Of a stretch of 64,000 nt of DNA, positions 1-10,807 are shown piece after piece. The position numbers and the translations under genes were made by a program. The stretch spans positions 2,423,768 through 2,487,767 of the forward strand of contig CM065300.1 of the NCBI GenBank assembly GCA_032871835.1, given 5' to 3'. The number at the start of each line of letters is the position of its first letter. Position 1 is the first letter of the stretch. Below the pieces are notes generated by a model. That model did not search any database and had not been told where the DNA came from. It saw only the letters and a list, made by a program, of their open reading frames with translations. The DNA comes from Dipteronia dyeriana. Lineage: Eukaryota; Streptophyta; Magnoliopsida; Sapindales; Sapindaceae.

Positions 1-951
1 GTTATGTATTAAGAACTTTGCAACAAGAGCACTTAAAGCAAGTGAGTTTATGTATAGTGACAAGCCCTGGAGTGTTTACAATGGGAATCTAATAGAGTCG
101 AAATATGCGAGTAAATAGATTTGTGCAACATCACTTAACAAATCATGGAATCCTCTAAGCTTCTTGTAAGAAAAAGCTTAAAGGTCATGTTGAAACATTT
201 CAAGTCAACACTGATTTAAGAATAATCTATATGGCTGTTGGAGATAGCTAGCCTCAGGTTGTTGCTTCAATGGAAATGCTTTAGGTGTTAGCACCTGTAC
301 ACTGTACTAGAACAATGTGGATCGGCTCCTTCTGTGCTCTCATAAACTTTATATCGGGTATGAATCAAAATTAACATATAACTAGCTTGTTTAACATAGG
401 AAAATTATACTAGTTTCCAAGATCTGATTTTACCGTATTTTCGATCTTCTTGATAATGCTTGTCATGTATTAAATCTTTCCAACAATATGGAATCTTACT
501 TGGATGTATAAACTGTGTATTAGATTATCATGCCTTCGCTTGGGTAGATACATGCCTCCTAACCACGATAATACTCGCAGTACATCTTTTATGGATGGAA
601 TGAATGAAGTCTTGACATGAGTAATCTTAGTAAGTTCAGCAAGAAGGTGCTGTGTGCAGGCATTTGCTAATCAGAATCAAATGATGAGGACTGATAACTG
701 ATAGCCAAATAGATATTCTACTTGGTGAAATAATATTAACATTGCAGTAAGTGTTGCCCCTCAGAAAATAGCAGATGTTGCTGCCATGCATGCACAGACC
801 AACCGGAGTGAAAAGGCAAGTTTTGTGCACAACAAGAGCTGCTTTCTGAAAAGGCAAGTTTTGGGCAATGGTAAAGGAGCTTTAAGTTCCTTTGTCACAT
901 TGAAGTTTTCACGTTGTGACCATTAATGTATTATTTCCGATGGAAATTGCT
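1..951. other. Intergenic DNA, no gene recognised
   Basis: No open frame here resembles a known protein. The few short frames lack splice-site support. Some stretches have near-coding composition and may be decayed exon fragments, but nothing could be matched. It precedes the inverted-repeat element at 952. Confidence 0.5.
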
Positions 952-1069
952 AAAAATAATAACAACTATTATTAAAATTTTGTTTTTAGCCACGTACGAA
1001 AATTTATTTGTTAATAGCTATTTTTAAAAAAAATTACTTGAATACCCCCATATAAAAACCATCCCCAAC

Positions 1070-1345
1070 CATTTCCTCTCTTTTCTTTTCTTTTTCTCTC
1101 TCCTTTCCTCTCTCTCCCCGATTTCTCTCTCTCCTTTCCTCTCTCTCTCCCCCCGATCTCTCTCTCTCCTTTCCTCTCTCTCTCCCCCCGATCTCTCTCT
1201 CTCTCGCCGGTGAACCGTCGCCGGCATCCTTGCGAAGGCCGGCGAACCGTCGCCGGCCTCCTCTCTCTCTCTCACCCAACCTCTCTTCTCTCTCCCCGCA
1301 GCTCTCTCTCTCTTTCACTCACATCTCTTTCTCTCTCCTTTCTTT
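1070..1345. repeat. CT-rich low-complexity tract with CCGGCG islands
   Basis: Long runs of CTCTCT are interrupted by a duplicated GC-rich segment containing GAACCGTCGCCGGC (about 1211-1224 and 1244-1257). On the minus strand it reads as GA repeats. It lies inside the inverted-repeat element and gives spurious Arg/Glu/Ser-rich frames. Confidence 0.8.
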
Positions 1346-1489
1346 TCTCTCTCACATGTCGTCGACGGCTTGCCGGAGTGCCGTCGCCTGGGCTTCACGA
1401 CCGTCCAGCAACACCGTCGAGCTCCCCCTCCGCCGACGATAAGATCTGCCGAAAAAAAAGGAAAGAAAACGAAATATTAGAAACCTAGA

Positions 1490-1765
1490 ACATTTCAAGT
1501 TTAAACATTTCAATTTAGTCAACATTTCAATTTAGGCAACATTTCAAGTTTCAAAATTTGAAAACGAAGAACTTAAAAACCCAGAACATTTCAAGTTTCA
1601 ACTTTTAATTTAGTCAAGATTTCAAGTTTCAACATTTCAATTTAAACAAGATTTCAAGTTTCAAAATTTCATTTTTGTAAACAAGATTTCAAGTTTCAAG
1701 TTCCTAGCCGTGATTTCAAGTTTGGTTCCAGATTTTAGTCATGATTTCAAGTTTTCTTTCAGTTT
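1490..1765. repeat. Short degenerate tandem repeat (CATTTCAAGTTT family)
   Basis: The words CATTTCAAGTTT, GATTTCAAGTTT and CATTTCAATTTAG recur at intervals of roughly 17-30 bp through this stretch. It lies in the core of the 952-1947 inverted-repeat element. Confidence 0.7.
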
Positions 1766-2460
1766 TAAAGAAAAAATCAAATCCAGGGGTATTTTTATAA
1801 TTTACGGACATACACTGATTTTTTTTTTAAAGGTATTTTTATAATTTACGGACATACATTGATTTTTTTTTTTTAAAGTGGTTATTAACAAATAAATTTT
1901 CGTATGTGGTTAAAAACAAAATTTTCATAATAATTGTGGTTATTTTTTATTTTCTCTCTTATTTCTACTCTTATGTATGACTTGATCATTTTGTCTTATG
2001 TATGACTTGATCATTTTGTTTAATTTGCAGGTGAAATTATTTACCTAGCTGTGGATGACTTGAATACAATTGGCTATTTGGCTGATTTACCTAGCTGTTT
2101 GATTATACATGCAAATAAGTTAATCCTGTTTCTTTACTCAAATGTAGAGCTGGCATATGGGTTACTGTAGAACAAATGACATCACCATCTATTTTTGTTG
2201 ATTAGTTATTGTTCTTGGTGTTGTTGTTTAGGATATTCAAGTCAACCTGTAATTTGAAATATGCATATAGGAACAGTGGTGCTGAGAAGTTATGTAGCTT
2301 AAGAAGCATAATTGAATGATAAAATATTCTCATGTTTATTAGATTTTAGTTTGTATGTGGAGACAACAATTTCAAAGAAGTCTTTGAATTTACAATCTGC
2401 TAGTAAGAAGCTTCTGATTCACTTTACAATATGTCATGGCTGTAAATTCCCTGTCATATT

Positions 2461-3050
2461 CAGGTCTTCAATCTCATGCTGGGATCATTAAATTTATAGC
2501 TGATGGCTTTTCTTGGACACTTTTTAGATGCATTCGTGAAGAAGACCAAAAGGTTCTCTCTGCTTAACGGGTTTTCCTGAAAAAGCTGAATGCAGCTCAA
2601 AATTAGCTGTTGCTCTCACCATTATGGAGGAATGTTTTCAGTCCATGGTTCTTAATTATAGTGGGACCACTAGTTCACTGATTATATTAATAATTCTTTT
2701 GTTTCCTCTAAATATAAATAAATGAATCAATCTAAAATAACATTCGCTATTCAGAATTATCTTAATTTCAATGATGTTAGCATAATCTTAAATTTCTGAT
2801 AATTTTCTGATAGGACATGTACACAGTTGCTGCTGTGTGACAATGAACCCCCTGACTTCAAAGCCTACTTTCTTCCATTACAAGGCAAATGAAGGCAAGG
2901 CTTATGTATCAAATAACTAATGTTTTGTTGCATATGTTTCTCTGTGGTCTACAGGTCAGATTTTGCACAACTGATCTATCACGGATCTTACACAATAGTC
3001 TTGGAAAAAGATGATGTTCCGATATTTGTGACATCGGTCAGGTATTATTG
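2461..3050 (+). pseudogene. IDM1-like PHD/GNAT protein fragment (broken)
   Basis: Two exon-like pieces can be read. At 2464-2655 the conceptual reading runs from GLQSHAGI, through ADGFSWT, to KLAVALTIMEECF. At about 2955-3042, after an AG acceptor, it reads SDFAQLIYHGSYTIVLEKDD. From general knowledge, these resemble the segment joining the PHD fingers to the acetyltransferase fold of plant IDM1-like PHD/GNAT nuclear proteins. The frame is broken: an in-frame TAA follows the VLSA residues, a frameshift lies before the KLAVAL block, and a TGA follows soon after the second piece. The upstream PHD region and the rest of the GNAT domain were not found. A second broken copy lies at 33313-33480. 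It is a decayed fragment with no expected product. Confidence 0.65.
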
Positions 3051-3099
3051 ATCCTTGCAAATTGCCAAAATAGTTTGTCTTGTGATATCAACTTTTGAA

Positions 3100-5029
3100 G
3101 CGGAAGATGACTTTTATAACTGCAAATCAGCAAGTTGCATACTTAAAATATTTATATGATTTGTAAACTCCCTATTCTCTATATGAAAAATCTAGAAACA
3201 TGTCTACTATTGCTTATTTAATTGGCTAGCATTTTAGCAAATTCAAAATGCATTAATGCAATGGGATTATGAGGCAAAAGATTCAAGATTATAGCATGTT
3301 AGCTCCCTATTCTCTAAGATGTTGCTCGATCGGAAGTACCTTATATAAATTCTAAGATGTTACCCTGATCAATTGTGAACTAGATTGTTGACTGTGATAA
3401 AATATTCTATTAGTTTAAAAAGAATAATGTTATTGCTATATTTTTATATGCAATTTCAATGTTGCTTGTGAATTATGCCAATGGAAATATGAATAATATT
3501 ACTTCTTGGTTATTTTTGGTGCATTTTTTTCAGGCTGTATCTTATAATCAGAAAATGAAACATTGTTAATTGTCCTGAGAGGACTACCCTTGCTACTATG
3601 CCCATATTTCGGTACATTGCTGATAGTGATCACAAATACAATTACAGATCATTTCTCTCTTTCATTTATGGTAATTGGTTGATTGCCTGTCAGAAGTATC
3701 TTGTCTTCTACAAATAAATGTCTTCATATCACAATATTGAGATATGTACTTGGCTACATATTGAAGAGCTACGAAATGCCATTTTATTTAGTAATATGGT
3801 GTGACCTGTTCATATGTTTAATTCTTTGACTAGAATTAGATTGTATATTCGCATTGATCAATGTTATTTTCTGTGAGATGATAGTTTCTGCTATATTTTG
3901 TCATGACCCTTAATTGTGTGTTAAATTAATACCTTAATGGGAAGATAACTTATAGTTCTTGCATTTATAATATGGGAATATGAACTTTCTTGAAATGCTA
4001 TGTTCTTTTGATATGATCTTCCTAGATGTATCTAATATTTTATAGATTGATGACAATATAATTACAAAAATATGATTGTGGTGTACTTTTATTTTGAGAT
4101 GAGGTATGAGGGTCTGGACTTCTGGTGTATTTTGGAATTTTGACTATGTATGGTTTTAACTTTTAAATTAGTAGTACTTAGCCAATGCAAAATATGAGGA
4201 ATCCTTGTTATTCTTTTAGGACTTGGTCTATATAATTCAATGAAGGACCTCATATTTGATCTTTATTGCTGTGTGTGACTATAACACACTGGATGTAGAA
4301 ATTTTCTTTCCCAGAAATGCTGTCCAAGACACTAATATGGAGCTGGCTGATGTATAGAGATTTGAGATTGATTTGCAGATAAGGAAATTACCATGTTGGT
4401 CTGCAATATGCTAAATTGTTAAGGCTGATTTTTACAAATCAGCCAAGATGCTCATTATTTTCACAAGTCAGTCAGCATTATATAGTGCAGGTCATTGCAG
4501 CATATATTCTGGCTTTAGTTTCTATTTGTCCTCTCTGCAAAATCTATATTATATGAAATATATTTGGTAAGAGTTGTGTCTATTGGTAAGATTTCAAAAG
4601 TATGTGCTGACCAAGATATTAAGTTGATGTTTTGCTAATCGATAAACACATACTGATTGTATATATAGAACAGTGCTATAATATTGTGGGATGCATCGAA
4701 ATGGGATGATGAAGCCCACGGTGTTTGCATGGATGAACCGGTAGTGGGGCAACGGTTAATTTATTTTCCATACATGATCTTGCATTTATGATCTTTGCTC
4801 TGAGTAAATCTGTTTCAAGTGGCTATAAAAGTTGTAATTTATAAAGTTGAATGTAGTATTTGATACATGAGCAGATGAGCTGCTTGCAGTTGTGCTCTCT
4901 GCGTCAATTAATTCCGATTGAAATGGCCCAAACTATGTTAATATGTTATTTCCTCGCATCATTCTGTCTCAGTTGATATCTACTTTTTTATGTTATGATA
5001 TAGAGGATTAATTCATCAAAAAAATCTGC
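3100..5029. other. Intergenic DNA within duplication copy A
   Basis: AT-rich sequence with no coherent reading frame. Part of it (3715-4010) matches 30360-30820, and 4785-4870 matches about 30440-30510, so it is duplicated DNA. Degenerate remains of the IDM1-like gene may extend into 3530-3640 but cannot be read with confidence. Confidence 0.5.
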
Positions 5030-5290
5030 ATAACTGCATTTTAACAACATAAACATCCCCTACATCCATTAAATGCAGAAATTGCTACATTTTAACAACC
5101 GAAACAGCTCCCACATCCATTAAATGCAGAAATGTCTGCATTTTAAACAGCCAAAACACACCCTACATCCATTAAATGCAGAAAATTCTGCATTCTAACA
5201 ACAAAACCATGCCATACATCTGTAAAACGCGGAAATTTGAACAACAAAAACAGCCCCTACATTGAATAAATGCAGAAAATGACTGCAGTG
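5030..5290. repeat. Tandem repeat of about 57 bp (CATCCATTAAATGCAGAAAT)
   Basis: About four to five diverged tandem copies of a unit containing CATCCATTAAATGCAGAAAT and TGCATTTTAACAAC. The same array occurs at 33620-33950, in both cases just beyond the 3' end of the minus-strand U2 sequence. Confidence 0.8.
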
Positions 5291-5428
5291 AACAAATGAC
5301 TGCCGCTACATCGGCCTACGCACAAAATTACTGCTATTCAACTATATCAAAAAACGACCCGAAGTTTCTCTTTAAATATTCACGAAATAAACATAGATTT
5401 TGCTTACAAAGAACAATTTTATGACTAG

Positions 5429-5582
5429 TTTTGATTGGGTGTTCCAAGCCCAAGCAATAGTGCAACACAAGGGCGACACACAAGAACTCCAATAGCAAGC
5501 TACTATGATTAGCCCTTCCCTATAAAAATAATATAAAAATAATTTAATATCGTGTGATCTAATGGCTCATATATAATATTAT
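5429..5582 (-). pseudogene. Truncated U2 snRNA pseudogene
   Basis: On the minus strand this matches the 3' two thirds of the U2 gene at 34085-34280, with many substitutions. It covers the segment from the Sm-site region (AATTTAATATCGTGTGA on the plus strand) to the 3' stem-loops (CCCAAGCAATAGTGCAACA). Homology stops at about 5582, in AT-rich DNA. The 5' third is missing, including the branch-point-pairing GTAGTA element, and so are the TATA box and USE. It cannot make functional U2. Confidence 0.85.
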
Positions 5583-6500
5583 AAAAATAATATAAAAATA
5601 GATTATGAATGCATGTACTAATACGAAATTGAACATTTTCTTTTTTTATTTGAATAAAAAACACAAATTCAAAACATAGCTATTTTTCTTCAAACAGAAA
5701 AAAAAAACAAAAATTAAAGTAATGAAGAACATAAGAGAAAATCTCTGAAACTGGGCTAGGAGAACTGTTAAAATGACATCAATTTTGAGTCCATAGTTTG
5801 ATTTTTACCGATCAATAGTAGTGTGGCATTTTTATGACCTTTGAGCAACTAATTTTGGTCAAATATACTTCAAAAACAAAGCAATGCACTGCAATACTAC
5901 GCCGCATTGGTATCGTTTGTTTGAATAATTATTTTAATTTTTCTCTGTTGAATTCACAATCGAAATAATTAGTAAAATAAAATAAAAATCCAAATTCCAC
6001 ATAAAAAATGAAATAAAATAAATCCAAATGATGATAGTGCCGTGGGCCAACGGGGCCATGGGAGAGTTGAATTGTGGTAGAGGTAGATGAGAGAGAAGAG
6101 AGAAGAAATTAAAAGACGAGAGTAAGGGTCGTTCGTTTTTTTCTTTTAAAACTTAATGGGTCTGAATAATAATTATTAAATTGTTTTATTTGTTTTTTTA
6201 AGTCGTCAAACAACTTAAAAATATCAAATAACAACTTAAAATGAAAAACAAAAAAAAACAACTTTTTTTCACTGAATTGCATTCAATGTAATAAAAAATA
6301 TTTTCTTCTGATATTATTCCTCACATATAATATATTTCTAGTTTCATCATAATTATATATGGAATATAAATCTTTAATTTAATATACTGTTTATTTTAAA
6401 TAGCTTTAAAAGTAAAAAAGAACCATAATCACTTCTTATATTGATATTTAATATCAATACTTTATTATGATGTTTACTATCAATACTTTATTATGATATC

Positions 6501-6887
6501 AGACCATCTCCAATACATATTATAATGCTAACGCTAAATTTGGCACAAAAAATAGTAAAATACTATATTTTGCACATTATTTTGGTATTGTAGTCCAGTG
6601 TATAATTTCATTTGAAATGTTATTTTTATTGTTTTTATTTAAAATTATAGAAATCAACAAATATAATTAATGCATTCAATTTATATAATATTTTTATTGT
6701 TTAAAATTATAAAAGTCAGCAATTAATACATTCAATGTAATTAAACAATGGTATTTTTATAATTAAAAAAATAGCATTTATTGTTGTACTAAATTTGGCA
6801 TTATATTGGAAGATGTTTTTTTTTTTTACTTTATGCTAAATTACAGCATTAGCACATCTAAATAACGTTGCATTGAAGATGCTCTTA
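6501..6887. mobile_element. MITE-like element (CATCTCCAAT ends)
   Basis: The left end AGACCATCTCCAATACAT is an imperfect inverted match to the right end (AGAGCATCTTCAATGCA when reverse-complemented). AT-rich sequence lies between, and GCTAAATTTGGCA-like motifs recur near both ends. No convincing target duplication was found, so the superfamily is left open. Confidence 0.5.
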
Positions 6888-7399
6888 GGGTGATGTATTT
6901 ATATATTACTTTTTAAAGTGTTTTGTGTGAGGTTTTGAAAAAAAAAATCTATTTATTAGTAAAAATTAAATTTGTTTGTAATCGAAGAAGAAAATCATGA
7001 TCATATGCGTTTATATAAAATTATTATTTTTTAATTGTTATTATTTCATATTATAGGTATAACTGTTTAACATGAATATAAATGTAAAATGACTTATTTT
7101 CAGACAAATTTACTTAAAAAAAATAAACGTTTTAACAATACATTTAGATGTGATAAAATAAACGTCATTCAAATTTATATTTCAATCTCTATTTAGTCTT
7201 TAGAAAAATTCAAAATCATTCGGTCTTCAGACAAAACAAAAAAAAACTATCCCTGACTCATGAAGAGTTTTTATACAGGAGTATTTATATAATTTTATAA
7301 AAATGTGACCGTTAAAATTTTGTACACGGTTACAAACAAAAGTATAAAGTATAATGTTTTGAACGACTTTTTTTTAGTTTCACTCTAAACTTATTACTA

Positions 7400-7405
<6 letters not shown>

Positions 7406-7442
<37 letters not shown>
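7406..7442. repeat. (AT)n microsatellite
   Basis: An uninterrupted TA/AT dinucleotide run of about 37 bp. Confidence 0.95.
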
Positions 7443-7449
<7 letters not shown>

Positions 7450-7902
7450 TGTAAAATATCATATTAAACACAAAAGGTTTGTAAAAATATCATATTAAAC
7501 ATAAAAGGATGCATGATGTGAAATAAGTAAAAGATTTATCAGGGATATTAGAACAATTTTACAAATATAGTTTAATATATATATATATATATATATATTT
7601 AAAATATTACAGTATTATATAAATTAAGGGTTTTTTAGATATAATATGATATGAACTCACAACCTTGTGTTGTATGTGTGAGAGGTTCACCATCAGGGAT
7701 GTATCTATGATTTTTTGTTAAGATGAGCTAAAACAAAACAATATATTTATATTAGATAAAATTGGACCGACAAAAAAAATCGTATGCGCTTATATGTTAC
7801 AAAACCCCAGTCAACCATAAATATAGATAAATAAAAAGAAATAAAAGAAAATTAAGTGAGGGAAAAGAAAAGGAATAGAGAGGCATGCAAACCCCAAAAC
7901 AT

Positions 7903-7912
7903 TAAACTAAAT
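7903..7912. repeat. Left 10-bp target site duplication of the giant MULE
   Basis: TAAACTAAAT directly precedes the element end at 7913. The identical decamer follows the right end at 28551-28560. Confidence 0.95.
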
Positions 7913-7962
7913 GGGTCCGGCTGCTGTGCAGCCACCCAAAATTTGGCTGTATGATACAGCCA
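7913..7962. repeat. Left MULE terminus with two hairpins
   Basis: The end starts GGGTCC. It is followed by a 6-bp-stem hairpin (GGCTGC-TGT-GCAGCC, 7919-7933) and, 10 bp further in, a 9-bp-stem hairpin with a single-base loop (7944-7962). The same two hairpins occur at the right end, in mirror order. Confidence 0.9.
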
Positions 7963-8099
7963 TGAATAGTAATCGATTTCGTCTGTTGGATCCTTCGGTA
8001 ACTTGATCCAACAGTTGTAAATTAATTTTATTTTTTAAAAAAGAAAATATTGAAACTCTAAAAAACAATTTAAACAGGTTCCAAGTCATCTGAGTTTAT

Positions 8100-8640
8100 A
8101 TATTCACCGTTGACTTCGAATCACAGATCTGAGAAATTAACAAAATCATGTTTCTCTTCATCTCACCTATTTCTCTCTCTTGGGCTTCCCAATCTTCTCT
8201 GACATCATCGGCGACTACTCGTCGGCGCCGACTGATAGTCACCTCGCTTGCAGATCGACACCGTTACTTCCATTCTCAGCTCTGATTTGCAGTTGCTAGG
8301 CGACCATCAGCAGTTCCATTTTCTCGCGACCTCCGCCGTCTCAGGAACTCCTATGTCGCCAACTCGAATGCCACCACCATGAGTTTCATTCTTCTTAGTT
8401 CTGCAAATCTGCGATGACCATCGTCACCGACTGATCAGCACCTCAGATTGATTGACACCTAGTTTTCAGATCGCCGGCGTCGACTGTTCAATTGCAGATC
8501 GGCACCCTCACTTCCATTCTCAGTTCTGAGTTTCAATCTCACGCCACCACCATCACCTCCGCCGTCGCTAACACCATCACGGTCTGTTGTAAAAAGTGAC
8601 TTTAACTCAGTATGTTCACATAATTAATTTTATATCTTCA
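8100..8640. other. GC-richer segment inside the MULE left arm
   Basis: This stretch is richer in GC and CG dinucleotides than its surroundings. It contains a duplicated block of about 40 bp with CACTTCCATTCTCAG-like sequence (about 8250-8290 and 8499-8535). It may be captured 5' UTR or promoter DNA, but no protein could be read from it. Confidence 0.4.
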
Positions 8641-8952
8641 TGTTAATTTTTTTCTTGGGGATTCTTATATGATGAAATTATGGTTAAAAGCTTAGGAAAA
8701 ATTCTGCCTACAGCTGTGATTCACAAAAATAAGAGGTTATGTTCTTAAATAGTGAGTGTGATTGATCGCAGTGACAGCTTTATCAACTGTATGTTGTGTA
8801 TGCAGAGGTGAAAAATAAGGTTTAACTTAATGAGTGATTATAGCTTTTCGCAAGCATCTTTATTTTTCAGTTTATATTCACTTTTCACTCATGGATTTCC
8901 TGATCCCCCTCCATGTTAGTGTCTTATTGTCTTATTTATTGGTCTTTTACAG

Positions 8953-9686
8953 GATAAGAAGTCCCTGAAGTTGGAGCTGGAATACGGTTTACATCTAGAG
9001 GGTTTGCTTTCAATGTTTTTACGAAGGCAGACAGGCAAGATCGTGTTGGACGAGCATACTTGTATGGCAATTTTTTTTCTTCGTATTGTAGTATTATCAT
9101 TTTGGTTTTGATACTTATGTCTAACTACTCACTTGTAGCTATAACCTTAACCACATACATACATTCCTTGATGTCCTATTGTCTAAAAGACAGTCTGTCA
9201 TGGAAAAAATGTCATGTCTTCAAGTTCTCTTTTAACAAAATTGGTTCTTAGATCAAGAGTTTAAAATACGATGGATTTTGGGAACTATTGATTGGTATCT
9301 CATTATGGATCTTGTTAAAAATGGTCAGTAGATGCTAAAGGAAATGATTCATCATGGAATGTCTCTGATCACCATGTGATTATGATTAGTCATACTTAAC
9401 AGAGTTTCGTATCATTTCTGATTACCTAATAGATTTTTTAGGTTTAGAGCATCAGAAAATGCTATTGATATTTGATAGATTTTGTATTTGTGATTGGCAT
9501 TATTGTGTAGTTAATACTTTTATTTATATTATTCACAGCTTGAACAAAAGCAAAAGTATGCAGTTTGGAAAGCTGCTGATTTAAGGAAAGCCTAGAAGGA
9601 AAAAAAAGGAAGGAAGGCTGTCCCAGACCCTCCTGTTGGGGGTGAAGATCTATCGGCTCCTCCAAGTACACACGGTGATTCATATG
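8953..9686 (+). pseudogene. Captured host gene fragment resembling LIP5/VTA1 (ESCRT regulator)
   Basis: Two exon-like pieces follow AG acceptors. The first (8953-9062) reads DKKSLKLELEYGLHLEG and, after a one-base shift, AFNVFTKADRQDRVGRAYL. The second (9539-9686) reads LEQKQKYAVWKAADLRKA, a TAG stop at 9593-9595, then KGRKAVPDPPVGGEDLSAPP. From general knowledge these match consecutive conserved regions of plant LIP5, the VTA1 homologue that activates the VPS4 ATPase in multivesicular-body sorting. The exon normally between them (TFYAASIFFEIL region) is missing or unreadable. The shift and the stop show it is not functional. AT-rich, intron-like sequence between the pieces suggests capture of genomic DNA, not cDNA. 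It belongs to the MULE left arm. Confidence 0.72.
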
Positions 9687-9689
9687 TAT

Positions 9690-10807
9690 GCTTCTAAACT
9701 CAATGGCAATTCAGTCTTTAGGTTGAATTAAAAAAAAAACATTTACTTTATGATATTAATTGGAGGCATACATACATATAATAAATTGAAAAAACTGAGC
9801 TCGTAGATGCATGTACATGATGATAATTAAATACATGTTGGCATGAGTGGGAAAGGACTGTCTAAAATCTCAATATCGTTTGTCAGAGACACCAGAAATT
9901 GCTGGCTTGAATTTGATGCATAATTATTGTATCGATTTGATGCTGACTTCTTTATTGTTTGATTATAATTTAATTTTAAGAAATGTTTTGTTTGGTTTAA
10001 AATTGAATTTATAAATTCTGAGTTGTTGTAAATGTGTTGTGTTGTTGGCTTTATAGCTAAAAAACGGTGTTTTTTTTCCTTTTTCTGTCTTATTTGCTTT
10101 TGGATTGTTGTAATTGTTGTAGTTGTTTATGCTAATATTCTTAGCAGTCGTTCCCCTAACCAATACATCAGACAAGCAAAGTCTAATAAATTAACTAATA
10201 AAAGATAACGAAACATAATAGATATAGTATTCCATTAACCAACAAAAATGTCACATTCGAAAAGCATTACATAATAAATATAGAGAATCCAAAATTGAAA
10301 CAAAAACGATCAAATCTGATATAAATAAAACATTGTTCAATCCATATGGGTGGATTCATAGGGTGAAATGAGGTATCAGTGAAATGAGGGGTGATGCTAT
10401 CGTCTTGCAAACTGTAAATTCCTATGTCCTTGCCTCTTTCCTCTAAATATTGATAATATTCATCACAATCATTGGTAAAAAATATAGAATTAGGTTTGTA
10501 ATTAGGAAGGTGTGCCAACGAAAACGAAGATTTGTGGCCCAAAAAGATTATTTTGTTAGGTAAATCTGTTATTTTAAAGCTGAAAAAGTTACTCTTTTTT
10601 TGCTTTTCTGTTTTTTTTGCTTCTGGGTTTTTGTAATTGTTTGAGTTTATGTTTGTAATTTAGTTTTGATGATTTGAGCATGCTTGGAATGAAATTTGAC
10701 TTTCTTTGTTTATTTATTTTTCTTTAATGTTCAAACTTTGTTAGAGTACTTGTGAGATATAGTGTGAATATACTTAGGAAGATTGTTTTTTGTTCGCAAA
10801 TGTGTTT
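9690..10807. other. MULE left arm, unannotated
   Basis: AT-rich and T-rich sequence with no recognised gene. The last ~60 bp before 10808 is a diverged start of the 260-bp repeat family. Confidence 0.5.

Larger units (their letters stand above)
952..1947. mobile_element. Inverted-repeat element, probable non-autonomous MULE
   Basis: The left end (about 952-1027) and right end (about 1873-1947) are imperfect inverted repeats of about 70 bp. Both share the block ACGAAAATTTATTTGTTAA in opposite orientations. Near the right end, a block of about 45 bp containing TTTACGGACATACA occurs twice in tandem (about 1788-1832 and 1834-1870). The core holds a CT-rich tract with GC-rich islands (1070-1440) and short AACATTTCAAGTTT-type repeats (1480-1760). 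No clear target duplication was found, so the family assignment rests on long terminal repeats only. Frames inside the CT tract are low-complexity and are not genes. Confidence 0.55.
2040..6000. repeat. Segmental duplication, copy A
   Basis: Long stretches match 32150-35240 in the same order and orientation. They include the block around 2042 (CTAGCTGTGGATGACTTGAA), the IDM1-like fragment (2461-2620 versus 33313-33480), the GCAGAAAT tandem repeats (5030-5290 versus 33620-33950), U2-related sequence (5429-5582 versus 34081-34280) and a downstream block (5760-6000 versus 35000-35240). A further block (3715-4010) matches 30360-30820. Many indels separate the copies, so the duplication is not recent. 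The giant MULE lies between the two copies. Confidence 0.8.
5583..7902. other. AT-rich intergenic DNA with MITE-like and microsatellite sequence
   Basis: No gene is seen. The first 400 bp is the end of duplication copy A. Notable items are a MITE-like unit at about 6501-6887 and AT dinucleotide runs near 7406-7442 and 7573-7600. The DNA up to 7902 is the left flank of the giant MULE. Confidence 0.6.

Noticed and set aside
1024..1488. Several overlapping frames rich in Arg/Glu or Ser/Leu
   Set aside because: They are translations of a CT/GA low-complexity tract in every frame.
8953..9686. A working LIP5 gene
   Set aside because: Only two segments are present, with a frameshift, a stop and a missing exon, inside a transposon arm.
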